A DNA stretch of 64,000 nucleotides from RHKX01 sp046330285 (GCA_046330285.1 JAXLSX010000006.1:1-64000); one strand, 5' to 3'. Positions 18,256-27,061 are shown, counted from the stretch's first letter. Translations and numbers: made by a program. Notes: a model not told the origin generated them from the sequence alone.

Positions 18256-18972
18256 ATGGCTGACGAGCTCTCCGCAATTCGCGAGGAACTTCGAGAGGTC
18301 GCGGAGCCGGACCGGGTGCCGGACCTGCAGCGGTTCTTCCAGACGGGGCCCGGCGGCTACGGCGAGGGTGACGTCTTCATCGGCGTCAGGGTGCCCGCCT
18401 GCCGCCGGGTCGTGCGTGCCCACCGCGGCCTGCCGAGACCCGACTGCCTGCGTCTGCTGGAAAGCCCGATCCACGAGGAGCGCCTCGTCGCGCTGCTGCT
18501 GCTCGTTCATCTCTACGAGTCGGATCCGAAGCAGCGCCGCGCCGTCTACGAGGCATATCTGGCGAGCACCGACCGGATCGACAACTGGGACCTCGTGGAC
18601 GCATCCTGCCCGCGGATCGTCGGAGCCCGGCTGCTCGATCGCTCGCGCCGTCCGCTCTACGGGCTCGCCCGCTCGGAGTCGCTGTGGGAACGCCGGATCG
18701 CGATCGTCTCGACCCTGGCGCTGATCGCCGCCGGCGATCTCGACGACACCTTCGCGATCAGCGAGCAACTGCTCGGCGATCGTCAGGACCTGATCCACAA
18801 GGCGTGCGGATGGATGCTCCGCGAGGCCGGAAAGCGGGATGAAGCGAGGCTCGTGGCCTTCATCGAGGAGAACGCCCCGGCGATGCCGCGGACGATGCTC
18901 CGTTACGCGATCGAGCGTTTCGCGCCGGATGTGCGCGCTCGGCTGATGGCGATCCCGCGATCGCCGGGCTAG
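18256..18972 (+). CDS. DNA alkylation repair protein, AlkD-like
   Basis: HEAT-repeat DNA glycosylase family that removes alkylated bases. The 238 residues are almost all helical. Family hallmarks are RIDNWDLVDASCPRIVG, where the Trp and Asp correspond to the base-contacting residues of AlkD, SLWERRIAIVST, and LIHKACGWMLREAGKRD. The ATG is supported by a leaderless -10 hexamer. It is divergent from scpA and convergent with trpS; the two stops share a CTAG. It is not linked to other repair genes here, though Ku and LigD lie 3 kb away. Confidence 0.88.
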   Translation: MADELSAIREELREVAEPDRVPDLQRFFQTGPGGYGEGDVFIGVRVPACRRVVRAHRGLPRPDCLRLLESPIHEERLVALLLLVHLYESDPKQRRAVYEAYLASTDRIDNWDLVDASCPRIVGARLLDRSRRPLYGLARSESLWERRIAIVSTLALIAAGDLDDTFAISEQLLGDRQDLIHKACGWMLREAGKRDEARLVAFIEENAPAMPRTMLRYAIERFAPDVRARLMAIPRSPG

Positions 18973-20009
18973 CGCGGCGCGCCGACGCCCATGGCGTCGC
19001 GGACGTCGGCGAGCACCGGCTCGGCGATCGCCCGGGCCTTCGCCGCTCCCGCGTCCAAGGTCCGCTCGAGCTCGGCGGGATCGGAGCGGAGCTCCGCGTA
19101 GCGCTCGCGGACCGGCGCCAGGTAGTCGGCGACCGCCTCACCGACGGCCGCTTTGAAGTCGCCGTAGCCCTTGCCCTCGAACTCGGCCTCGACCTCGTCG
19201 GGACCGATGCCGCGGACCACGCAGAGGATCTCGATCAGGTTCTCGATCCCCTCCTTGCCGCCGTCGGGGCCGCCCCGGCGCACCTCGCGCCCGGAGTCGG
19301 TGACGGCGCTGCGGAACTTCTTCGCGATCGCGTCGGGCTCGTCGAGGACGTAGACCCTCCCGGCCTCGCCACCAGCGGTCGTCGACATCTTGCTGGTCGG
19401 ATCCTGGAGGTCCATGATCCGGGCGCCGACGCCGGGGATCACGTGCTCGGGCTCGACGAGGGTCGGGCCGAAGCGCTCGTTGAACCGGCGTGCGACCTCG
19501 CGGGTCAGCTCGATGTGCTGGCGCTGGTCGTCGCCGACGGGGACCTCGGTCGCGCGGTAGGCGAGCACGTCGGCCGCCTGCAGGACCGGGTAGTTGAACA
19601 GCCCGGCCGAGACGAAGGCGCCGGTCTGCTGCTCGATCTGCTCGCGCTTGACCTTCCACTGGGTCATCCGGTTGAGGTCGCCCCAGGCCGTGACCCCGCC
19701 GAGCAGCCAGCAGAGCTCGGTGTGCTCGCGGACGTCGCCCTGGCGGAAGAGGACACAGCGCTCCGGGTCGAGGCCGGCTGCGAGCAGGATCGCTCCCGTG
19801 TCGAGCGAGCGCTCGCGGAGCTCGGCAGGGTCGTAGGCGACCGTGATCGCGTGGAGGTCGACGATGCAATAGATCGCAAGCTCGCCCGCCGCCGCGTCGG
19901 TGCTCTCCTGGCCCTCGACGTACTGGCGGATCGCGCCGATGTAGTTGCCGAGGTGCTTTCTGCCCGTCGGCTGGATGCCGCTGAAGATTCGCCTCTGTCC
20001 CGCGCTCAC
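18969..20009 (-). CDS. trpS: Tryptophanyl-tRNA synthetase
   Basis: Class I synthetase that charges tRNA-Trp. GIQPTGRKHLGNYIGA holds the HIGH-type signature (HLGN), and SKMSTT is the KMSKS loop. Other conserved parts are YCIVDLHAITVAYDP, QVL-type FNYPVLQAADVLAYRA and VPVGDDQRQHIELTREVA. Its 346 residues are normal. GTG 20009 is chosen because homology starts a few codons later and TAGATT lies 8 bases upstream; the open frame above it has no similarity. No T-box leader is present, and there is no room for one. Confidence 0.95.
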   Translation of the reverse strand: MSAGQRRIFSGIQPTGRKHLGNYIGAIRQYVEGQESTDAAAGELAIYCIVDLHAITVAYDPAELRERSLDTGAILLAAGLDPERCVLFRQGDVREHTELCWLLGGVTAWGDLNRMTQWKVKREQIEQQTGAFVSAGLFNYPVLQAADVLAYRATEVPVGDDQRQHIELTREVARRFNERFGPTLVEPEHVIPGVGARIMDLQDPTSKMSTTAGGEAGRVYVLDEPDAIAKKFRSAVTDSGREVRRGGPDGGKEGIENLIEILCVVRGIGPDEVEAEFEGKGYGDFKAAVGEAVADYLAPVRERYAELRSDPAELERTLDAGAAKARAIAEPVLADVRDAMGVGAPR

Positions 20010-20017
20010 GGGCGGGG

Positions 20018-20023
20018 AATCTA
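20018..20023 (-). promoter_or_regulatory. Leaderless -10 hexamer of trpS
   Basis: Minus-strand TAGATT, 8 bases before GTG 20009. Its first three bases are also the TAG stop of the upstream DJ-1/PfpI gene. Confidence 0.45.
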
Positions 20024-20692
20024 CCCGCCGCCGAGCCCGTGCACCTCGATGGCGCGCCCGTCCTCGGCGGCGAGCGCAACCCCGCAGGTCTCGAGGACCT
20101 CCGGCGAGGCCTTCGCGAGCGAGCCCGAGTCGAACGGTGGATCGGGGTCGTACTCGATGCCGAGCTGGATCGCCCGGGCGGCGGTGTCGCCGGCGATGCG
20201 CTCGGCGAGACGCAGGGCCATATCGATTCCGGATGAGACGCCGGCAGCCGTGAGCACCTTGCCGCGCTCGACGACCCGGTCGGAGACGGAGACCGCGCCG
20301 AGCTGGTCGAGGAGGCCGAGCGCCGCCCAGTGCGTGGTCGCGTCGACGCCCTCGAGGACGCCGGCGGCGGCGAGCAGGGTCGAACCGGTGCAGACGGACG
20401 TCGTCCAGGCCGTTCCCTCGTGCACCGATGCGATCCACCGTACGTACGGGTTCTCCGGGTCGAGCATGTGGCGGGTGCCGCTGCCGCCGGGGACGACGAT
20501 CACGTCGGGCGCCGGGACCTCGTCGAGCGTGCGGTCGGCGACGATCGCGAGCATCCCCTGCTCGGTCCGGACCGGCCCGCGCTCCTCCGCGCAGAAGACG
20601 ACCTCGGCCTCGGGCAGGCGCTGCAGCACCTCGTAGGGGCCGATCGCGTCGAGGGCGGTGAACGCCGGGAAGATCGGGATCGCTATCTGCAT
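20021..20692 (-). CDS. DJ-1/PfpI family protein (isonitrile-hydratase-like)
   Basis: A 223-residue protein of the class I glutamine-amidotransferase-like fold. It starts MQIAIPIFPAFTALDAIGPYE, has VIVVPGGSGTRHM, and the nucleophile elbow TSVCTGSTLLAAAGVL with the reactive Cys, followed by THWAAL and AAGVSSGIDMALRLAE. This layout matches the isocyanide-hydratase-like subgroup; the substrate is not certain. The ATG has AGGAG about 8 bases upstream. It lies 68 bp behind a GlxA-type regulator that has the same fold in its sensor half, so the two probably form a functional pair. Confidence 0.85.
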   Translation of the reverse strand: MQIAIPIFPAFTALDAIGPYEVLQRLPEAEVVFCAEERGPVRTEQGMLAIVADRTLDEVPAPDVIVVPGGSGTRHMLDPENPYVRWIASVHEGTAWTTSVCTGSTLLAAAGVLEGVDATTHWAALGLLDQLGAVSVSDRVVERGKVLTAAGVSSGIDMALRLAERIAGDTAARAIQLGIEYDPDPPFDSGSLAKASPEVLETCGVALAAEDGRAIEVHGLGGG

Positions 20693-20760
20693 GGTCTGCT
20701 CCTGTTCGGTCGTGGATCGGTGTCGTGTCGGTGGCGGTGTCGGTGGTTTCGGTCGGCGGT

Positions 20761-21741
20761 TCAGGCCGCGAGGCGGAAGCGGTCGCGGTACTCGCGCGGG
20801 CTGGTCCCGAGCCGGCGCTGGAAGGCGCGGCGCATCACCTCGGCGCCGGCGAACCCGCAGCGGGCGGCGACGGACTCGAGCGGCGCCCGGTCGGTCTCGA
20901 GGACGCTGCGGGCGCGTTCGACGCGAAGGAGCTCGACGTAGTCGGCGGGGCTGGTTCCGACCTCGCGCCCGAAGACGCGGGTGAACTGACGCTCGGAGAG
21001 GTGGACCCGGCCGGCGAGGGTGCCGACCGAGAGGTCGCCTTCGAGGTTGTCGGCGATCCAGCCCTGAAGCTCGCGGATCGGCTCGCGCTCCGCCATCTGG
21101 TGGGAGAGCTGGACCGAGAACTGCGCCTGTCCGCCGGGCCGCCGCGCGTAGACGACGAGCATCCTGGCCGTCTGCAGCGCCGGGCCGGGGCCGTGGTCCT
21201 CCTCGGCGAGGGCGAGCGCCAGGTCCATTCCGGCGGTGACGCCGGCCGAGGTGACGAGGTCGCCGTCGCGGACGAAGATGGGGTCGGGCTCGACGCTGAC
21301 GGCCGGGTAACGCTCGGCGAGGCGGTCGCAACTCGCCCAGTGCGTCGTCGCCCGGCGGCCGTCGAGCAATCCGGCCTCGGCGAGGAGGAATGCGCCGGTG
21401 CAGACGCCCGCGACCCTCGACGCCCGGCCCGCGAGGGCGGCGACCGCGGCGACCAGCTCGGGATCGCGGATCGCGTCGCGGATTCCCAGCCCGCCCGGGA
21501 CCACGAGGGTCCCGACCTTCCCGCGGTATGCGGCGACGTCGCCGTCGGCCGCCATCCGCAGGCCGCTGTTGGTCCGCACCTCGCGGCCGCCCGGGGTGAG
21601 CAGCAGCAGCTCCGGCACCCGGCCGGCGATCAGGCCGGCCGTGCTGAAGACCTCCCAGGGGCCGGTGACGTCGAGGGCCTGGACCTCGTCGAAGCCGACG
21701 AAGACGATCGGGGATGCGGCGGTGGCGGTGGAAGCGCTCAT
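20761..21741 (-). CDS. GlxA-family regulator (DJ-1/PfpI domain plus AraC HTH)
   Basis: A 326-residue regulator. The N-terminal 190 residues are a DJ-1/PfpI domain (VFVGFDEVQALDVTGPWEVF, VVPGGLGIRD, VAGVCTGAFLLAEAGLL, THWASCDRLAE, AGVTAGMDLALAL); the C-terminal 100 residues are two AraC-type helix-turn-helices (SERQFTRVFGREVGTSPADY, AARCGFAGAEVMRRAFQRRL). The Cys of VCTG is retained, so the sensor half may bind or even react with the substrate. The downstream DJ-1/PfpI enzyme is the likely target. ATG 21741 has a leaderless promoter with a good -35. Confidence 0.9.
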   Translation of the reverse strand: MSASTATAASPIVFVGFDEVQALDVTGPWEVFSTAGLIAGRVPELLLLTPGGREVRTNSGLRMAADGDVAAYRGKVGTLVVPGGLGIRDAIRDPELVAAVAALAGRASRVAGVCTGAFLLAEAGLLDGRRATTHWASCDRLAERYPAVSVEPDPIFVRDGDLVTSAGVTAGMDLALALAEEDHGPGPALQTARMLVVYARRPGGQAQFSVQLSHQMAEREPIRELQGWIADNLEGDLSVGTLAGRVHLSERQFTRVFGREVGTSPADYVELLRVERARSVLETDRAPLESVAARCGFAGAEVMRRAFQRRLGTSPREYRDRFRLAA

Positions 21742-21747
21742 GGGCCG

Positions 21748-21776
21748 ATCCTGCCCGCCGATCGGCTGTCCGTCAA
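21748..21776 (-). promoter_or_regulatory. Promoter of the GlxA-type regulator
   Basis: Minus strand TTGACG (21771-21776), 17-base spacer, CAGGAT (21748-21753), then 6 bases to the ATG. The spacing implies a leaderless transcript. Confidence 0.6.
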
Positions 21777-21877
21777 GTCAGGTATCCCACCCTTTCGGAC
21801 AGCGCCCGATCGCAAGATCACGCCCGGCGCCGATGTTTCGGGCGGAAGCTGCGCGGTATCGTCGAAAGACTGCACTC

Positions 21878-22789
21878 ATGCCTCGTGCGATCTGGACAGG
21901 GACGATCACCTTCGGGCTCCTGAACGTGCCCGTGAAGCTCTACTCGGCGGTCTCGAGCAAGACCATCCGCTTCCGCGAGCTCCGCGAGAAGGACGGATCG
22001 CGGGTGCGCCACAAGCGCGTCGCCGAGAACGACGGCGAGGAGGTCGCCTACGAGGACCTCGTCAAGGGCTACGAGATCTCCCCTGAGCAGTACGTGATCC
22101 TCTCGCGCGAGGAACTCGACTCGCTCGCCCCGAAGCGCTCGAAGGCGATCGAGATCGAGGACTTCGTCGACCTTGACCAGATCGACCCGATCTACTTCAA
22201 CCAGCCCTACTACCTCGGCCCGGCGCCGGGTGCCGAGCGCGCCTACGCCCTCCTCGCGGAGGCGATGGGCGAGCAGGGCAAGGTCGCGATCGCGCGCTTC
22301 GTGCTCCGCAACCGCGAGAGCCTCTGCGCGATCCGCGCCGGCGACGGCGTCCTGACGCTGGCGACGATGCGGTTCGCCGACGAGGTCGTTCCCGCCTCCC
22401 AGCTCGAGGGCCTCCTCGGCGAGGAGATGGAGACTCCCCCGCGCAAGCAGGAGATCGAGATGGCCAAACAGCTGATCGAGTCACTCTCGACCGATTTCGA
22501 GCCTTCCGGGTACGAAGACGAGTACCGCTCCGAGCTGTTGTCGCTGATCGAGCGCAAGGCCGCGGGCGAGGACGTCCTCGCCGCCAAGGCCGAGACGCCG
22601 AAGGCGACCAAGGCGCCGGACCTGATGGCCGCCCTCGAGGAATCGCTGGCAGCGATCAAGGGCGATGAGCTGAGCGGCGGCGCCGAGCGCAAGACCGAGA
22701 AGAAGGCCAAGGCGCCGGCGAAGAAGCCTGCAGCCAAGAAGCCGGCCTCGAAGGCGAAGAGCAAGTCCCGGGCGAAGGCCGCGAAGTAG
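21878..22789 (+). CDS. ku: Non-homologous end-joining protein Ku
   Basis: Homodimeric ring that binds double-strand DNA ends and recruits LigD. The 303 residues start MPRAIWTGTITFGLLNVPVK, the near-invariant Ku opening, and contain SKAIEIEDFVDLDQIDPIYF and QPYYLGPAPGAERAYALL. After about residue 235 the conserved core ends and a Lys/Ala-rich tail follows (KKAKAPAKKPAAKKPASKAK), as in many actinobacterial Ku proteins, where such tails bind DNA. The ATG is at the head of homology. The TAG stop directly abuts the LigD polymerase reading frame. Confidence 0.95.
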   Translation: MPRAIWTGTITFGLLNVPVKLYSAVSSKTIRFRELREKDGSRVRHKRVAENDGEEVAYEDLVKGYEISPEQYVILSREELDSLAPKRSKAIEIEDFVDLDQIDPIYFNQPYYLGPAPGAERAYALLAEAMGEQGKVAIARFVLRNRESLCAIRAGDGVLTLATMRFADEVVPASQLEGLLGEEMETPPRKQEIEMAKQLIESLSTDFEPSGYEDEYRSELLSLIERKAAGEDVLAAKAETPKATKAPDLMAALEESLAAIKGDELSGGAERKTEKKAKAPAKKPAAKKPASKAKSKSRAKAAK

Positions 22790-23670
22790 AGATCGACGGC
22801 CGCCGGCTGTCGGTCACGAACCTCGACAAGGTCCTCTACCCGGAGGCCGGGTTCACCAAGGGCGAGGTGATCGACTACTACGCCCGGATCGCGCCGGCGC
22901 TCCTGCCCCACCTCCGCGACCGGCCGCTGACCGTGGTCCGCTATCCCGACGGCGTCGCCGGCAAGCACTTCTTCGAGAAGAACAGCCCCCGCCATCGGCC
23001 CGACTGGGTCCGGACGACGCCGATCGACGTCGGCAGCCGCGGCGGGACGATCGAGTTCGCGGTCTGCGACGACCTGCCGACGCTTGTCTGGCTCGCCCAG
23101 CTGGCGGCGATCGAGCTGCACCCCTCACTCGCGACCGCCGCCGACTACGAGCGCCCGACCGTCCTCGCGTTCGATCTCGACCCGGGTGCTCCGGCGACGA
23201 TCGTCGAGTGCTGTGCGGTGGCGCTGCGGATCCGGGCGCTGTTCGCGGAGCTCGGGCTCGAGTCGTTCCCGAAGACGTCCGGCTCGAAGGGCATGCAGGT
23301 CTACGTGCCGCTCAACGGCGACCTCACCTACGAGACGACCAAGCCATACTCGCACGCGGTCGCGCGGGCGCTCGAGAGCTCCGAGCCGGACCTCGTCACG
23401 TCGCAGATGACGAAATCGCTCCGGCCGGGAAAGGTGTTCGTCGACTGGAGCCAGAACACGCGGACGAAGACGACGGTCGCCGCCTACTCGCTGCGGGCGC
23501 GGGAGCAGCCGACCGCGTCGGCCCCGCTCACCTGGGACGAGGTCGAGCGGGCTGGGGATCCGGACGAGCTGCGGTTCACGGCCGCGGAAGTCCTCGAGCG
23601 CTTCGAGCGCGACGGCGACCCGTTCGCGCCGGTGCTGGAGCTCCACCAGGAGCTCCCGAGCGGGATCTAG
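22789..23670 (+). CDS. ligD: LigD-type NHEJ polymerase/primase domain protein, start unclear
   Basis: Archaeo-eukaryotic primase-type polymerase that fills ends during Ku-dependent joining. Typical elements are LDKVLYPEAGFTKGEVIDYY at the N-terminus, FDLDPGAP with the metal-binding aspartates, KTSGSKGMQVYVPL and TKSLRPGKVFVDWSQN. Neither the ligase nor the phosphoesterase domain is present. Homology starts immediately after the Ku stop, but in this frame there is no ATG, GTG or TTG until GTG 22867, which would remove about 26 conserved residues. Possible explanations are a CTG start at 22807, a -1 frameshift joining Ku and LigD, or a sequence error. Its stop shares CTAG with gcvPB. Confidence 0.88.
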   Translation, partial: EIDGRRLSVTNLDKVLYPEAGFTKGEVIDYYARIAPALLPHLRDRPLTVVRYPDGVAGKHFFEKNSPRHRPDWVRTTPIDVGSRGGTIEFAVCDDLPTLVWLAQLAAIELHPSLATAADYERPTVLAFDLDPGAPATIVECCAVALRIRALFAELGLESFPKTSGSKGMQVYVPLNGDLTYETTKPYSHAVARALESSEPDLVTSQMTKSLRPGKVFVDWSQNTRTKTTVAAYSLRAREQPTASAPLTWDEVERAGDPDELRFTAAEVLERFERDGDPFAPVLELHQELPSGI

Positions 23671-25259
23671 CCGAGGTTCTGCCGGACGACCGGGTTCCGG
23701 GCGGCGCCGGCCTCGTCGAGGCGGCGGACCGGGGTCGTGTACGGAGCCTGGCGGGCGATCTCGGGGTCGGTCTCGGCCTCGGCGAGGATCGCCTCGACGG
23801 CCGCGGCGAACCCGTCGAGCGACTCGCGCGTCTCGGTCTCGGTCGGCTCGATCATCAGCGCCTCGTCGACCAGCAGCGGGAAGTAGACGGTCGGCGGATG
23901 CATGTTGTGGTCGAGCAGCCGCTTGGCGATGTCGAGCGTTTTCACCCCCAGCTCACGCTTCGCCTCGCTCCCGGAGAGGACGAACTCGTGCATCGGCCGC
24001 CGGTCGAAGGCGATCGGCAGGTAGCGGCCGGCCCTCCCCTCCCCCATCTTCGCGAGCAGGTAGTTGGCGTTCAGGACCGCGGTCTCGGACGCCTCGGCGA
24101 GGCCGTCGCCGCCGAGGCTGAGGATGTAGGCGTAGGAGCGGACGAAGACGCCGAAGTTCCCCTGGAACCCGCGCAGGCGGCCGATCGAGTCGGGATGCCC
24201 GTCGGCGCCGCGAAGCTCGAAGCGGACCTGCGGCCCGCCGTTGCTGGAGCCGTTCGAGCCGTTCGCCGACCCGGCCTCGACGCGCTCGATCCGCGGCACC
24301 GGCAGGAAGGGCTCGATCCGCTCGGAGACGGCGATCGGCCCGGCGCCCGGCCCGCCGCCGCCGTGCGGCTGGCTGAAGGACTTGTGGAGGTTGACGTGGA
24401 CGATGTCGAAGCCCATGTCCCCCGGCCGCGAGTGCCCCATGATCGCGTTCAGGTTCGCGCCGTCGTAGTAGAGGGTTCCTCCGGCCTCGCGGACGATCCC
24501 GGTGATCTCGGCGATTTTCCGGTCGAACAGGCCGAGGGTGTTCGGGTTGGTCAGCATCAGGCAGGCGACGCGCTCGTCGGTCTTCGCGCGGAGGTCGTCG
24601 AGGTCGACGCCGCCCTCGGGGTTCGTCGCGACCTTGACGACCTCGTAGCCGGCCATCGTCACCGACGCCGGGTTCGTGCCGTGGGCGGTGTCCGGCGTCA
24701 GCACCCGGGTCCGGGTCTCGCCGTCGCCGTTGGCTTCGTGGAAGGCACGGGTCAGCAGCAACCCGGCGAGCTCGCCGTGCGAACCGGCCGACGGCTGGAG
24801 GCTCACGTGCGGAAGGCCGCAGATCTCGCTCAGCGACCGCTCCAGCGACCACATCAGCTCGAGCGCCCCCTGCGCGCGCGCCGGATCCTGGGCCGGGTGC
24901 AGTCGGGCATGCCCGGGCAGCGCGGCGACGCGCTCGTTGAGCCGCGGGTTGTGCTTCATCGTGCACGAGCCGAGCGGGTAGATCCCGGAGTCGAGGTCGA
25001 AGTTCCGGCGCGACAACCGGTTGTAGTGGCGGACGATCTCGGGCTCGGAGACCTCGGGCAGGCGGGCGGGATCCTCGCGGAGGAACCGCGACGGGATCAA
25101 GTCGTCGACCGGGACGTCGCCGCCCGGGACGCCGGAGGCGGGGATCGCAGCGGCGCGGCGGCCCGGGACGGAGCGCTCGTAGATCGTCGTCGCCCGGTCG
25201 CGCTGCATCGGCGTCGGGACCTCGGCGGTCGCGGGCGGGTCGACGGCGGTCTGGCTCAC
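23667..25259 (-). CDS. gcvPB: Glycine dehydrogenase (decarboxylating), subunit 2
   Basis: PLP-dependent P-protein half of the glycine cleavage system, which decarboxylates glycine and passes the aminomethyl group to GcvH. The PLP lysine is K293 in NLHKSFSQPHGGGGPGAGP. Other conserved parts are YPLGSCTMKHNP, LQPSAGSHGELAG, DTAHGTNPASVTMAGY and TLYYDGANLNAIMG. The 530 residues include a Gly/Ser/Asn insert (GSANGSNGSSNGG) near 350. GTG 25259 overlaps the gcvPA stop (GTGA), so the two subunits are coupled. Confidence 0.96.
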   Translation of the reverse strand: MSQTAVDPPATAEVPTPMQRDRATTIYERSVPGRRAAAIPASGVPGGDVPVDDLIPSRFLREDPARLPEVSEPEIVRHYNRLSRRNFDLDSGIYPLGSCTMKHNPRLNERVAALPGHARLHPAQDPARAQGALELMWSLERSLSEICGLPHVSLQPSAGSHGELAGLLLTRAFHEANGDGETRTRVLTPDTAHGTNPASVTMAGYEVVKVATNPEGGVDLDDLRAKTDERVACLMLTNPNTLGLFDRKIAEITGIVREAGGTLYYDGANLNAIMGHSRPGDMGFDIVHVNLHKSFSQPHGGGGPGAGPIAVSERIEPFLPVPRIERVEAGSANGSNGSSNGGPQVRFELRGADGHPDSIGRLRGFQGNFGVFVRSYAYILSLGGDGLAEASETAVLNANYLLAKMGEGRAGRYLPIAFDRRPMHEFVLSGSEAKRELGVKTLDIAKRLLDHNMHPPTVYFPLLVDEALMIEPTETETRESLDGFAAAVEAILAEAETDPEIARQAPYTTPVRRLDEAGAARNPVVRQNLG

Positions 25260-26626
25260 GCCGTCACCTCCTCGCGGGTCGCGCCGGCGGCGCGGGCGAT
25301 GCCCTCGCCGAGTACCTCGGCGAGGCGATCGATCTGCTCGATCGTGCGCTGCTCGGTGATCGCGACGAGGAGGCCGTTGCCGTACTCCGGTGCGAGCGGC
25401 ACGCCGGCGGCGATCCCGGCGGCGGCGCAGTGATCCAGCACCCGGTCGACGGGAGCGTCGAAGGTGATCGCGAACTCGCGGACGACCGGCTGGTCGTGGA
25501 GCTGCGAGACGCCCTCGACGGCGCCGAGGCGCTCGCGGGCGTAGTGGGTGCGGCGGACCAGCAGCTCGCCGAGCTCGACGAGCCCGCGGCGGCCGAGCCA
25601 GCTCAGGTAGATCATGCCGCCGAGCGCGTTCAGTGCCTGGGCGGTGCAGATGTTGTGGGTCGCCTTCTCGCGGCGGATGTGCTGCTCGCGGGTCTGGAGG
25701 GCGAGGACGAATCCGCGGCGACCGTCGACGTCGGTGGTCTCGCCGGCGATCCGGCCCGGCATCCGGCGGATCTGGGCCTCGGTGGCGCAGAAGAAGCCGA
25801 AGGACGGGCCGCCGTAGTCGAGCCGGTTGCCGAGCGGCTGACCCTCGCCGACGGCGATGTCGACGCCGCAGTCGCCGGGCGTTCGGAGCAGCCCGAGGGC
25901 GATCGGGTCGCAGGCGGCGATCAGCAGCGCGCCGGCGTCGTGGGCGATCGCGGCGATCGCCTCGAGGTCCTCGATCGCGCCGAGGAAGTTCGGGTACTGG
26001 ACGAAGACGGCGGCGGTCTCGTCGTCGACGGCGTCGCGGAGGGCGTCGAGGTCCGTGATCCCGTCGCTCAGCGGGACCGTCGCCACGGTCGCCGGGTAGC
26101 CGGCGCCGTAGGTGGCCAAAGTCTCGCGCGACTGCGGGTTGACGCCGCCGGAGACGACGAAGCGACGGCGCTTGGTGGCGCCGATCGCCAGGTAGCCGGC
26201 GGCGGCGACGGTCGACGGCCCCTCGTAGAGCCCGGCGCTCGACAGCGGCAGGCCCGTGAGCTCCGTCATCGCGGTCTGGAACTCGAACATCGCCTGCAGC
26301 CCGCCCTGCGAGATCTCCGGCTGATACGGCGTGTAGGGCGTCAGAAACTCGGAGCGCGAGATGATCGCGTCGACGATCGCCGGCGCGTAGTGGTCGTACA
26401 TGCCCGCACCGAGGAAGCAGACCTCGGACTCCGCGTCGGCGTTCCGCGACGCAAGCTCGCGCATCCGCTCGTAGACCTCGGCCTCGGTCATCCCGTCGGG
26501 GAGATCGAGGTCGCGATCGAGCCGGACGCCGGCGGGCACGTCGAAGAGCTCCTCGATCGAGGAGACCCCGATGGCCGCGAGCATCTCGCGGCGCTCGTCG
26601 TCGGTGACGGAGGTGTAGCCGCTCAC
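25256..26626 (-). CDS. gcvPA: Glycine dehydrogenase (decarboxylating), subunit 1
   Basis: Partner half of the split P-protein; it lacks the PLP lysine and contributes to the active site at the dimer interface. Typical sequence is FLGAGMYDHYAPAIVDAII, LTPYTPYQPEISQGGLQAMF, GLYEGPSTVAAAGYLA and HNICTAQALNALGGMIYLSW. The 456 residues are normal. The GTG start has TAACCT 7 bases upstream, inside the 22-bp gap after gcvH, so gcvPA-gcvPB may also be transcribed on its own. Confidence 0.96.
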   Translation of the reverse strand: MSGYTSVTDDERREMLAAIGVSSIEELFDVPAGVRLDRDLDLPDGMTEAEVYERMRELASRNADAESEVCFLGAGMYDHYAPAIVDAIISRSEFLTPYTPYQPEISQGGLQAMFEFQTAMTELTGLPLSSAGLYEGPSTVAAAGYLAIGATKRRRFVVSGGVNPQSRETLATYGAGYPATVATVPLSDGITDLDALRDAVDDETAAVFVQYPNFLGAIEDLEAIAAIAHDAGALLIAACDPIALGLLRTPGDCGVDIAVGEGQPLGNRLDYGGPSFGFFCATEAQIRRMPGRIAGETTDVDGRRGFVLALQTREQHIRREKATHNICTAQALNALGGMIYLSWLGRRGLVELGELLVRRTHYARERLGAVEGVSQLHDQPVVREFAITFDAPVDRVLDHCAAAGIAAGVPLAPEYGNGLLVAITEQRTIEQIDRLAEVLGEGIARAAGATREEVTA

Positions 26627-26633
26627 CAGCCGC

Positions 26634-26639
26634 AGGTTA
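26634..26639 (-). promoter_or_regulatory. Leaderless -10 hexamer of gcvPA
   Basis: Minus-strand TAACCT, 7 bases before GTG 26626. It lies between gcvH and gcvPA and suggests an internal promoter in the gcv cluster. Confidence 0.5.
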
Positions 26640-26648
26640 GAGAACCGC

Positions 26649-27041
26649 TCAGTCGGCGATCAGATCCTTGTAGGCGGCGACGTCGAGGAGCGCGTCGACC
26701 TCCGCAGGATCGCTGAGCCGCACCTTCACCATCCAGCCCTGGCCGTAGGGGTCGGTGTTGATCAGCTCCGGGTTCGTTCCCGCATCCTCGTTGACCTCGA
26801 GGATCTCGCCGCTGAGCGGGGCGATGACGTCGGAGACGGCCTTGACCGACTCGACCTCGGTGTAGGGCTCGTCCTTGGCGATCGTCGCGCCGACCTCCGG
26901 CGGGTCGAAGAAGACCACGTCGCCGAGGGAGTCCTGGGCGTACCAGGTGATTCCGAAGGTCGCCTGATCGCCCTCGATCCGAGCCCAGTCGTGCTCGGGG
27001 TGGTAGCGCAGGTCCTCGGGGTAGCTCTCCTCGGTCGCCAT
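26649..27041 (-). CDS. gcvH: Glycine cleavage system H protein
   Basis: Small lipoyl carrier that shuttles the aminomethyl group between P, T and L proteins. The 130 residues contain YHPEHDWARIEGDQATFGIT and the lipoylation site VESVKAVSDV with K67. The ATG at 27041 has a good ribosome binding site (GGAAAGGA, 4 bases before the ATG), in contrast to the leaderless genes around it. It is 20 bp downstream of gcvT. The L protein (lipoamide dehydrogenase) is not in the window. Confidence 0.97.
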   Translation of the reverse strand: MATEESYPEDLRYHPEHDWARIEGDQATFGITWYAQDSLGDVVFFDPPEVGATIAKDEPYTEVESVKAVSDVIAPLSGEILEVNEDAGTNPELINTDPYGQGWMVKVRLSDPAEVDALLDVAAYKDLIAD

Positions 27042-27061
27042 GTGGTCCTTTCCTCGGTCGG

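Noticed and set aside
20010..20030. T-box or Trp leader before trpS
   Set aside because: The DJ-1 gene ends 12 bp above the trpS start; no leader can exist there.
20701..20760. Possible tandem repeat array (GGTGTCGGTGG-like) between the GlxA regulator and the DJ-1 gene
   Set aside because: Units are irregular and few; it is low-complexity sequence, perhaps containing a binding site, but not a repeat array or CRISPR.
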